Source: B73-G16 sp964448445 (lineage in GTDB: Bacteria; Desulfobacterota; B13-G15). From it: a stretch of 14,035 nucleotides of DNA. How positions within the stretch are numbered: the first letter of the stretch is position 1; each line of letters begins with the position of its first letter. The notes below the pieces were generated by a model. It worked only from the letters and a program-made list of their open reading frames with translations, was not told the origin of the DNA and did no database searches. Location of the stretch: positions 1 through 14,035 of the forward strand of contig CAYVAU010000038.1 of the NCBI GenBank assembly GCA_964448445.1, written 5' to 3'. Of the stretch, positions 6,040 through 13,302 are shown piece after piece. The translations under genes were made by a program, and so were the position numbers.

Positions 6040-7139
6040 GGGAGTGGTTCAGGAGGATATACAGGGAATACTTCCGATCGGACCCCATACAAATGGGCCT
6101 GTTGGGGATCCTTGCGGTTTTGGGATTGGTCTTGGGCCTCTCGGTCCTCTATCTGGTGGGAAGGAGGATCCTCGAGCTGGGACTTTCTTACTGGGGACGG
6201 GACTTCATCAGGTTGGTCTTGGGCATAGGAGGGGTGCTGCTTGTGGTGTTCGGCAACGCCCTCCTTTTGGTATGGGTGGAGAGGAAGGTTGCAGGGCACA
6301 TGCAGTTCAGGATAGGTCCAAAGGAGGTTGGCCCTTATGGACTCCTTCAGTCGATTGCAGACGCCATAAAGCTTATGGGCAAGGAGCTCATAACCCCGCG
6401 GTATGTGGACAGACCCCTTTACCTGCTTGCCCCGGTTCTGATTTTCCTTCCTGCCCTTGTGACGATGGTCGTTATCCCCTTTGATCGACACCTGCAGGTG
6501 AGGGACATAGACGTTGCGGTTGTCCTGATCTTGGCCTTTGGGTCCCTTACTCCCCTTTCGGTCTTCATGGCCGGATGGGGCTCTGTGAACAAGTATTCGC
6601 TCCTTGGTGGTATGAGGAGCATATCTCAGGAGATAGCCTACGAAATACCGATGGTGCTTTCGATCATCCCGGTGGTCATGCTGGCTGGTTCTCTGTCCCT
6701 GAGGGAAATCGTCGAAGCCCAGAGGATTCCCTACATCCTTCTTCAGCCTGTGGCCTTTTTTGTTTATTTCATATCCGCTGTGGCTGAGACCAACCGCACG
6801 CCCTTTGATCTGCCGGAAGCCGAAAGCGAACTTGTGGCGGGTTACCATGTCGAGTACAGTGGTATGCGCTTTGCTCTCTTCTTCCTGGCAGAATACACGA
6901 ATCTCTTCATCGTCTGTGCCCTAGCCACTACCTTCTTTCTGGGAGGTTACAAAGGTCCCTGGTTTCCGGGATGGGTGTGGTTTTTTGTAAAAACGTATCT
7001 TTTGATCTTTGTGGTGATGTGGTTCAGGTGGACCTTTCCCAGGGTGAGGTTCGATCAGCTCCTGAATTTCTCCTGGAAGTTTTTGATCCCCTTGGCCATG
7101 ATCAACCTGTTGGTCACCGCGGGGGTGGTGAAGCTATGA
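6036..7139 (+). CDS. nuoH: Complex I membrane subunit NuoH, with extended N-terminus
   Basis: 367 residues of a polytopic membrane protein forming the quinone tunnel and linking the redox arm to the ion-pumping arm. Hallmarks are VERKVAGHMQFRIGPKEVGPYG, the IADAIKLMGKE loop, and AETNRTPFDLPEAESELVAG followed by a GMRFALFFLAEY helix. The N-terminus is about 45 residues longer than in E. coli NuoH up to the VERK motif. It contains an additional hydrophobic stretch (about residues 18-41), possibly an extra helix. Start ATG 6036 overlaps the nuoCD stop as ATGA, which supports the long form; M20 (6093) is an alternative without a visible ribosome binding site. Confidence 0.96.
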   Translation: MREWFRRIYREYFRSDPIQMGLLGILAVLGLVLGLSVLYLVGRRILELGLSYWGRDFIRLVLGIGGVLLVVFGNALLLVWVERKVAGHMQFRIGPKEVGPYGLLQSIADAIKLMGKELITPRYVDRPLYLLAPVLIFLPALVTMVVIPFDRHLQVRDIDVAVVLILAFGSLTPLSVFMAGWGSVNKYSLLGGMRSISQEIAYEIPMVLSIIPVVMLAGSLSLREIVEAQRIPYILLQPVAFFVYFISAVAETNRTPFDLPEAESELVAGYHVEYSGMRFALFFLAEYTNLFIVCALATTFFLGGYKGPWFPGWVWFFVKTYLLIFVVMWFRWTFPRVRFDQLLNFSWKFLIPLAMINLLVTAGVVKL

Positions 7140-7555
7140 CGGTAAAAGAGGTGATAAAGGGGGGGATTTCGCTGCTTAAGGGCATGAAGGTCACCATAAG
7201 GACCTTCTTCGGACCAACGGTAACCTGCCAGTATCCACGCCAGACCCTGCCCATTAGTTCGAGGTTCAGGGGCCATATAAAGCTGGTGCGGGAGACCTGC
7301 AGGGCCTGTGGGCTCTGCCAGAGGGTGTGCCCCACGGGTTGCATCACCGTTTACGGTGAGAAGCCCCAGGGGCAAAAGCATAAGGTATTGAAAAGGTTCC
7401 TTTTGGATTTCACCCGTTGCAGTCACTGCGGTCTTTGCGTGGAGGTCTGTCCCCAGAATGCCATAGCCTTCAGCCTAGATTACAACCTGGCCTCTTTCAG
7501 GAAGGAGGATTTCGTGTTCGACCTCCTTTCCGAATACAGGAGCCGTGGGGGATGA
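7136..7555 (+). CDS. nuoI: Complex I iron-sulfur subunit NuoI (clusters N6a/N6b)
   Basis: 139 residues carrying two [4Fe-4S] clusters that relay electrons from NuoG to NuoB. Both motifs are complete: C55-x2-C58-x2-C61-x3-C65-Pro and C95-x2-C98-x2-C101-x3-C105-Pro. An amphipathic N-terminus (KEVIKGGISLLKGMKVTIRTFF) probably rests on the membrane, as in other NuoI proteins. The protein is shorter than E. coli NuoI (180), mainly at the ends. Its start overlaps nuoH as ATGA, and its stop overlaps nuoJ the same way. Confidence 0.95.
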   Translation: MTVKEVIKGGISLLKGMKVTIRTFFGPTVTCQYPRQTLPISSRFRGHIKLVRETCRACGLCQRVCPTGCITVYGEKPQGQKHKVLKRFLLDFTRCSHCGLCVEVCPQNAIAFSLDYNLASFRKEDFVFDLLSEYRSRGG

Positions 7556-8067
7556 TGGCAGAGGTGGTCTTCTGGGTGACGGTGGGGCTGGTCATTCTGG
7601 GAGCCCTCGGGGCAGTCCTCAGCAATTCCCTCATATATGCGGTGTTTTTCCTGCTTCTGACCATGGGGGGGATCGGTGGACTTTATATCTACCTGGGCTC
7701 GCCTTTTCTGGCCATGATGCAGGTCTTGATCTACCTTGGGGCTGTGGGGGTGCTTTTGGTTTTTGCCGTGATGCTCGCAGGGCCCTTTTGGCTCAGACCG
7801 AAGGAAAGGGGGAGGTTCATCAAAGTGGGACTTGGCTCCGCCCTTGGGACAGGGGCAGTTATTGCCCTCTACAAGGGACTACAACACCATCGCTGGGAGG
7901 CAGCCCCCCCGCGTGTTTCCTCTGCTGAAGCTCTGGGGAGGCTCATTCTGGATGAATATCCCTTGGCCTTCGAGCTCATTTCCCTGCTGATAGTGATGAG
8001 CATCCTCGGGGCAATAATGCTCGGTTTGCTTTCCAGAGGAAAGGGGAAGGGAGATGCCATGGGATGA
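7552..8067 (+). CDS. nuoJ: Complex I membrane subunit NuoJ
   Basis: 171 residues with about five hydrophobic helices. The conserved central segment LAMMQVLIYLGAVGVLLVFAVML matches the NuoJ helix that contains the pi-bulge and conserved tyrosine in complex I. The C-terminus is basic (SRGKGKGD). Two tandem ATG codons (7552 and 7555) could start it; the first gives the ATGA overlap with nuoI seen at neighbouring junctions. The 3' end overlaps nuoK by 14 bases. Confidence 0.94.
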   Translation: MMAEVVFWVTVGLVILGALGAVLSNSLIYAVFFLLLTMGGIGGLYIYLGSPFLAMMQVLIYLGAVGVLLVFAVMLAGPFWLRPKERGRFIKVGLGSALGTGAVIALYKGLQHHRWEAAPPRVSSAEALGRLILDEYPLAFELISLLIVMSILGAIMLGLLSRGKGKGDAMG

Positions 8068-8368
8068 TCCCCGGGTGTTTCAGCTTCTGAGCCTCATCCT
8101 GTTTGGATGCGGATTAATGGGTCTTGCCTCAAGGAGGACCCTTTTGGGGATGTTGATATCGGTGGAGCTCCTGCTGAACGGGGCCGGTTTGAACTTCGTC
8201 CTTTCTGATCGTTTCTTCCATCAGCCTTTGCCCAGGGGGGAGGTCTTCACGCTCTTTATCATGGGGATTGCTGCATCTGAGACAGCTATCGCCTTGGGGC
8301 TTATCTTGCTCATCTTCCGCAGGCAGAAAACCATAGATGAAGAGAAGCTGAGGGAACTCAAAGGATGA
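8054..8368 (+). CDS. nuoK: Complex I membrane subunit NuoK
   Basis: 104 residues with three helices, the standard size. The two glutamates of the family's proton pathway are present: E38 in ISVELLLNGAGLNFV and E76 in AASETAIALGLILLIF. A purine-rich run (AAGGGGAAGGGAG, 8041-8053) precedes ATG 8054. The NuoK order directly after NuoJ is standard. The stop overlaps the next gene as ATGA. Confidence 0.96.
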   Translation: MPWDDPRVFQLLSLILFGCGLMGLASRRTLLGMLISVELLLNGAGLNFVLSDRFFHQPLPRGEVFTLFIMGIAASETAIALGLILLIFRRQKTIDEEKLRELKG

Positions 8369-9822
8369 GCGGGATTCAATCGATAAAACCCATACTGCCG
8401 ATTCTCATAACCCTCACCACGGTATTTTTGATCATGGCCTCAAGGAGGAGGCCAAACCTGAGGGAGTTTTGGTCCATAGCGGGTTCGGTTGGGACCTTTG
8501 TGGCGGTGCTAACCATGGTACCCACAGTTTTGCGGGGAGAGGTCCTTTGCTTTGAGCTTTCCCGGATCGCTCCGGGGTTGTCCTTCGGGTTTCGGGTCGA
8601 TGGACTCGGGATGGTCTTTGGACTGATCTCGTCCTTTTTGTGGATCTTGGCATCCTTTTACAACATCGGTTACATGCGCTCCCTGGGAGAACACGCCCAA
8701 ACCAGATATTATGCCTGCTTTTCATCAGCGATCCTTGGGGCCCAGGGAGTGGCCTATTCGGGGAGTCTTCTCACCCTTTATCTCTTTTACGAGATTATAA
8801 CCGTTGTGACCTACCCCCTTGTCGTCCACCATCAGGACGAAGAGGCCTATGAGGCGGGGAAGAAATACCTCTTTTATCTGATGGGGACCTCCAAGGGACT
8901 TCTGCTACCGGCCATGGTGCTCACCTATCTGCTTTCGGGTACCCTTGACTTTTCCCCTTCCATCCAGCAGGGGATCCTGAACCAGGAGGGTTTTTGGGTT
9001 ACCTTGACTTACTGGCTCTTCATCCTGGGCTTTGCCAAGGCGGCCATCATGCCCCTGCACAACTGGCTTCCTTCTGCGATGGTGGCCCCCACCCCCGTCA
9101 GTGCATTGCTTCACGCTGTGGCTGTGGTGAAAGCGGGGGTGTTCTCGATCGCCCGCGTGATGCTGTCGGTCTTTGGGCTATCGCTTCTTGGAAAGATGGG
9201 CTTGGGGATGTGGACAGCTTACTTTGTTTCCATAACGATAATCCTTGCCTCGGTCATAGCGTTGACAAAAGACGATCTGAAGGAACGACTTGCCTACTCG
9301 ACCATAAGCCAGCTCTCTTACATAGTCCTTGGAGTGGCCCTCCTTTCCACGATGGGGATTACCGGTGGGATTTTTCACATCGTGGGACATGCCTTCGGTA
9401 AGATCACGTTGTTTTTTTGCGCTGGTGCCATCTATGTGGCCCATCACAAAAAGAGGATAAGCGAACTTTCGGGGATAGGCTATGCAATGCCCTTCACCAT
9501 GGGGGCTTTTGCCCTTGCTTCCCTGAGCATGATAGGAATACCCCCGGTGGGAGGTTTTGTCAGCAAGTGGTTTTTGGTCCATGGGGCAATGGAAGTAAGG
9601 GAAATGGGGATAGTCATTGTGCTTTTAGTCAGCTCTTTGCTTAATGCCGGGTACTTTGCGCCCATAACCTTTCGGGCCTTCTTCGAAGGAGCCGAAAGGA
9701 CCTTTCGTCTCAAGGAGGCTCCCCTTTGGATGGTAATACCCCTTTGCGTGACAGCCCTTCTGAGTCTGTTTGTGGGTTTTTGGCCCGATCTGTTTGTAGA
9801 ACTGGTAAGGAGCATGAGATGA
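8365..9822 (+). CDS. MrpD/NuoL-M-family antiporter-like membrane subunit (first copy)
   Basis: 485 residues, about 14 hydrophobic helices, in the proton-conducting antiporter family (NuoL/M/N, MrpA/D). Conserved charges of the proton path are present: E143 (LFYEIITVV), K225 (GFAKAAIMPLHNWLP), K256 (AVAVVKAGVF), H342 and K346 (GHAFGKITLFF), and K401 (GGFVSKWF). The segment YPLVVHHQDEEAYEAGKKY resembles the MrpD-like subunit found in complex I-type operons of anaerobes more than canonical NuoL or NuoM. It sits where nuoL is usually found, but it has no C-terminal lateral-helix extension. Its start overlaps nuoK as ATGA. The pumped ion (H+ or Na+) cannot be told. Confidence 0.88.
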   Translation: MSGIQSIKPILPILITLTTVFLIMASRRRPNLREFWSIAGSVGTFVAVLTMVPTVLRGEVLCFELSRIAPGLSFGFRVDGLGMVFGLISSFLWILASFYNIGYMRSLGEHAQTRYYACFSSAILGAQGVAYSGSLLTLYLFYEIITVVTYPLVVHHQDEEAYEAGKKYLFYLMGTSKGLLLPAMVLTYLLSGTLDFSPSIQQGILNQEGFWVTLTYWLFILGFAKAAIMPLHNWLPSAMVAPTPVSALLHAVAVVKAGVFSIARVMLSVFGLSLLGKMGLGMWTAYFVSITIILASVIALTKDDLKERLAYSTISQLSYIVLGVALLSTMGITGGIFHIVGHAFGKITLFFCAGAIYVAHHKKRISELSGIGYAMPFTMGAFALASLSMIGIPPVGGFVSKWFLVHGAMEVREMGIVIVLLVSSLLNAGYFAPITFRAFFEGAERTFRLKEAPLWMVIPLCVTALLSLFVGFWPDLFVELVRSMR

Positions 9823-10064
9823 AGAGGGCATTGGAAGTGCTGGTTAGGGGTAAGGTATATGTGAGGGATATATGCCTTTTGTCCCTTTTAGGGTTGCTGA
9901 TCCTTGAGCTACTTGTGGAACATCATGGGAGGTTCTGGTTTGAGCGGACCTATGGGTTCTGGTCCCTCTTTGGGGTTGTAGGTGCCTTTGTCCTGTGCAA
10001 GGCATCCAAGGGGCTTGCCCATCTGTTCCTTTCCAAGGGGGAAGGCTACTATGGTGAGTGGTGA
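9819..10064 (+). CDS. Small two-helix membrane protein between the two MrpD-like subunits
   Basis: 81 residues with two predicted membrane helices (about 17-34 and 45-64) and an acidic-aromatic end, KGEGYYGEW. ATG 9819 lies in the last codons of the preceding gene (4-base overlap), and the 3' end overlaps the next gene by 14 bases. I recognise the general pattern FW(Y)SLFGVVGAFVL…KGL…YY as that of small hypothetical membrane proteins found between such antiporter genes, but I know no assigned function. It could be a packing or accessory subunit joining the two MrpD-like proteins, by analogy with small Mrp subunits (inference). Confidence 0.8.
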   Translation: MKRALEVLVRGKVYVRDICLLSLLGLLILELLVEHHGRFWFERTYGFWSLFGVVGAFVLCKASKGLAHLFLSKGEGYYGEW

Positions 10065-11811
10065 GTTTATCCATCCGGGATTTGTCTTTCTCTTGGGATC
10101 CCTCTTGATCCCCCTTCTTAAGGGCTGGCTTAAAAAGGCTTATTTGTTGGCTATTGCAGCCCTATCGATAGCCCTTGTGGCCACAATGCCAGAGGGGACC
10201 TACTGGCATGTTGATTGGCTCGGGGTGCGGATGGTGCTCGGAAGGGTGGACAAGCTCAGTTTATGTTTCCTCTGGGTCTTCACCATCATGGCCTTCCTCG
10301 GGGTCCTCTATGGGCTTCACCGTTCTGAGGACGGCCATCATGTGGCTGCCTTCTGGTACATCGGGAGTTCCCTCGGTGCAGTGCTTGCGGGGGATTATCT
10401 GTCGCTGTTTACCTTCTGGGAGCTTATGGCCTGCTCTTCTGTCTTTCTGATCTGGTATCGCCGGAGGCCCGAATCCATAAGGGCTGGGTTCAGGTACCTG
10501 ATGGTTCATATCTTCGGTGGACTCTGTCTCTTCTTCGGGATGATATTCAGGTACTGGCAGGTGGGTGACTTCGCCTTTGGTCCCATCCCCTCAGGGACTG
10601 CGGGGGTTTCAGACTACCTCATCCTTTCGGGATTTGCCCTGAATGCTGCGGTCGTTCCCCTTCATGCATGGCTCCCTGACGCTTACCCCGAAGCCACCGT
10701 CGAAGGGGCAGTGCTTTTGTCTGCCTTCACCACCAAGACTGCCGTCTACACCCTTGCAAGGGCCTTCTCAGGCTATGAGGTCCTGGCCCTTTTGGGGACG
10801 CTGATGGCCGTATACGGCGTCTTTTACGCCCTCATCGAAAACGACATGAGGCGGGTCCTGGCCTATCACATAGTAAGCCAGGTGGGATATATGGTGGCCG
10901 GCGTGGGGATAGGCACTGCATTGACGATCAACGGTGCTTGTAGCCATGCCTTCGCCCATATCATCTACAAAGGGCTTTTGTTCATGGGGGCAGGAGCGGT
11001 GCTTTACCGAACGGGGACTTGCAAACTCTCGGAACTCGGTGGCCTCTGGCGCTGGATGCCATGGACCATGCTTTTTTATATCATTGGGGCTGTTTCTATC
11101 AGCGGTTTTCCGTTGTTCAGCGGCTTCGTCTCCAAGAACATGACGGTATCGGGGGCCTTTGAGGCGGGAAGGCCCTTTTTGGGCATTTTCATGGAGCTTG
11201 CCGCAATAGGCACCTTCCTGTCGGTAGGACTAAAGGTCACCGCCTTCGCCTTCTTCGGAGAGGGGGGAAAGGAGGTAAAAGAGGCCCCCTGGAATATGCT
11301 CCTGGCCATGGCCCTCGCCTCGGGCATATGCCTCTTCATAGGCATTTACCCCCATGCCCTTTACCGCCTCCTCCCCTTCGAGGTCGAGTACCATCCCTAT
11401 GAGATTTCCAAGGTCCTTGAGGTGCTGCAGCTTCTGGGATTTTCTGGCCTCGTGTTCTTCATCCTCAAAGAAAAGCTCCGCCCCGAACCGAAGATCAACC
11501 TGGATTTGGACTTTTCCTATCGCATGCTCACCAAATACTTCATGGCCTTTGACCGCCGAGTGATAGCCCTGCTTGACTACCTCTGGGGAGAGGTGTGGAA
11601 GGTGGTGGGTATAAGGGGACTTTACGGAGGGGCGGAGGCTTCGGACTCCTTCGACCGCAAGGCGATAGACGGGGTTGTGGACGGGATGGCCTATGGGGTC
11701 AGGACTATTGGAGATCGGGCAAGGAGGCTCCAGTGGGGAAGTCTTCAGGGCTATATCGCCCTGAGCACTGCCATCGCCTTGCTGGCCCTGATCCTGTTTG
11801 CCCTGGAGTAG
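10051..11811 (+). CDS. MrpD-like antiporter subunit (second copy), long form with NuoL-like C-terminal tail
   Basis: 586 residues. The core has the antiporter-family charges E124 (TFWELMACS), K229 (SAFTTKTAVY), H303 and K307 (FAHIIYKGLLFMGAG) and K362 (SGFVSKN). The usual lysine before PLHxWLP is asparagine (N198, GFALNAAVVPLHAWLP), which I recall as common in this subgroup. After a hydrophobic helix (456-472) comes a stretch of about 90 mostly non-hydrophobic residues (473-567) including INLDLDFSYRML, DRKAIDGVVDGMAYGVR and RARRLQWGSLQGY, then a final helix (568-584). This layout and the DGVVDG…LQ..SLQ.Y pattern recall the end of NuoL, where a long lateral helix precedes the last transmembrane helix. 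It may be the functional stand-in for NuoL. ATG 10051 has a good purine run (about 10034-10045) upstream. The gene ends 4 bases before nuoM. Confidence 0.88.
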   Translation: MVSGEFIHPGFVFLLGSLLIPLLKGWLKKAYLLAIAALSIALVATMPEGTYWHVDWLGVRMVLGRVDKLSLCFLWVFTIMAFLGVLYGLHRSEDGHHVAAFWYIGSSLGAVLAGDYLSLFTFWELMACSSVFLIWYRRRPESIRAGFRYLMVHIFGGLCLFFGMIFRYWQVGDFAFGPIPSGTAGVSDYLILSGFALNAAVVPLHAWLPDAYPEATVEGAVLLSAFTTKTAVYTLARAFSGYEVLALLGTLMAVYGVFYALIENDMRRVLAYHIVSQVGYMVAGVGIGTALTINGACSHAFAHIIYKGLLFMGAGAVLYRTGTCKLSELGGLWRWMPWTMLFYIIGAVSISGFPLFSGFVSKNMTVSGAFEAGRPFLGIFMELAAIGTFLSVGLKVTAFAFFGEGGKEVKEAPWNMLLAMALASGICLFIGIYPHALYRLLPFEVEYHPYEISKVLEVLQLLGFSGLVFFILKEKLRPEPKINLDLDFSYRMLTKYFMAFDRRVIALLDYLWGEVWKVVGIRGLYGGAEASDSFDRKAIDGVVDGMAYGVRTIGDRARRLQWGSLQGYIALSTAIALLALILFALE

Positions 11812-11815
11812 GAGA

Positions 11816-13291
11816 ATGGGGCTTTTTGAAAATCCGCTTCCATACGATGCCCTCTCCACGATCATCTTTCTCCCCCTCTCGGGGGCCTTGTTGATACTGC
11901 TCCTTAAGAACGAGAAGGCAGCCAGGGTCATAGCACTGGCCTTTAGCCTTGCGAACCTGATCCTCTCCTTGCCCTTGCTCTTCCTGTTTGACCCTTCGCT
12001 TTCGGGCTTCCAATTCGTGGAACTCCGGGAATGGTTTCCGGGCTTGGGGTTGAAGTATGCCCTGGGTGTCGATGGCATAAGCCTTCCCCTTGTGCTCCTC
12101 ACCGTCCTTTTGAGCCCCCTCTGTGTGCTGTGTTCCTGGAGGGCGATCGAGCAACGCGTGAGGGCCTTCATGTTCTGCCTTCTGCTTATGGAGACCTCGA
12201 TGATCGGCGTTTTCTGCTCTCTGGATTTCGTGCTCTTTTACATCTTCTGGGAAGGGATGCTCATCCCCATGTACCTTTTGATTGCTATCTGGGGGGGGCC
12301 GAGGAAGGATTATGCTTCGCTGAAGTTCTTCATCTACACCCTTGTTGGCAGCGTCTTCCTGCTGGTGGCAATTGTGGCCCTATACCTCAAGCAGGGCACT
12401 TTTTTTATTCCGGATTTGCTCTTCAAGTCCTACGATTATCGCTTCCAATTCTGGGTCTTTTTGGCCTTTTCCATTGCCTTTGCTATAAAAGTGCCGATGT
12501 TTCCCTTCCACACCTGGCTCCCTGCCGCCCACGTTGAGGCCCCGACGGCAGGCAGCGTCTTTTTGGCCAGCATCCTGTTGAAGATGGGCAGCTATGGTTT
12601 CCTGAGGTTTTGCTTTGGCCTCACGCCCGAAGCAGCCCAGAAGTTGGCCCCGATCATGGTGATACTTTCCATTGTTGCCATCATATACGCTGGCTTCCTC
12701 TGTCTCGGCCAACAGGACATGAAGAGGCTCATAGCCTATTCAAGCGTTGCCCATATGGGATTTGTCACCCTGGGGCTTTTCTCTTTTAGGCTATGGGGGT
12801 TGAGAGGGGCGATGCTCCAGATGCTCAATCACGGGGTCACAACCGGTGCCCTGTTCCTCTGTGTGGGGATCCTTTACGAGAGGACCCACTCGCGCTTGAT
12901 CGCCGACAATTCGGGTCTCGGGAAGGTGATGCCGAGGTTTGTGGCCTTTTTCGGCCTTTTCTGCTTCAGCTCTTTCGCCTTTCCCGGCACCAATAACTTC
13001 GTCGGAGAGTTGTTCGTGTTGCTCGGGGCCTTTGAGGCCAACAAGGTCATGGCCCTCTTTGTGATCCCCGGACCGGTCCTGGCCGCCGCTTATATGTTGA
13101 GGCTTCTCAAACGAACGGTCTGGAAGGACGGAGAGGTCCACCCCCTTAAAGACTTGACCCCGAGGGAGATCCTCTACCTGCTACCCCTGGCGGTGGCGGT
13201 CATATGGGTGGGATTTGCCCCGAGGGGGATCCTCGGCCTTATGGAATCGAGCCTGAGGCTCTATCTTGAAGCAGTGAGAGGAGCGATGTAG
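11816..13291 (+). CDS. nuoM: Complex I membrane subunit NuoM
   Basis: 491 residues, typical NuoM length. Diagnostic features are LGVDGISLPLVLLT near the start, E146 in YIFWEGMLIPMYLLI, WGGPRKDYASLKFFIYTLVGS, K225 in AFAIKVPMFPFHTWLPAAHVEAP, K256 in SILLKMGSYG, H339 in MLNHGVTTGALF and E398 in TNNFVGELFVLLG. E146, K225, K256 and E398 are the charged residues expected for the NuoM proton half-channels. Start ATG 11816 follows GGAG (11811-11814) closely after the previous stop. It is a true NuoM, in contrast to the two MrpD-like subunits upstream. Confidence 0.96.
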   Translation: MGLFENPLPYDALSTIIFLPLSGALLILLLKNEKAARVIALAFSLANLILSLPLLFLFDPSLSGFQFVELREWFPGLGLKYALGVDGISLPLVLLTVLLSPLCVLCSWRAIEQRVRAFMFCLLLMETSMIGVFCSLDFVLFYIFWEGMLIPMYLLIAIWGGPRKDYASLKFFIYTLVGSVFLLVAIVALYLKQGTFFIPDLLFKSYDYRFQFWVFLAFSIAFAIKVPMFPFHTWLPAAHVEAPTAGSVFLASILLKMGSYGFLRFCFGLTPEAAQKLAPIMVILSIVAIIYAGFLCLGQQDMKRLIAYSSVAHMGFVTLGLFSFRLWGLRGAMLQMLNHGVTTGALFLCVGILYERTHSRLIADNSGLGKVMPRFVAFFGLFCFSSFAFPGTNNFVGELFVLLGAFEANKVMALFVIPGPVLAAAYMLRLLKRTVWKDGEVHPLKDLTPREILYLLPLAVAVIWVGFAPRGILGLMESSLRLYLEAVRGAM

Positions 13292-13302
13292 GAGGAACCA
13301 CA

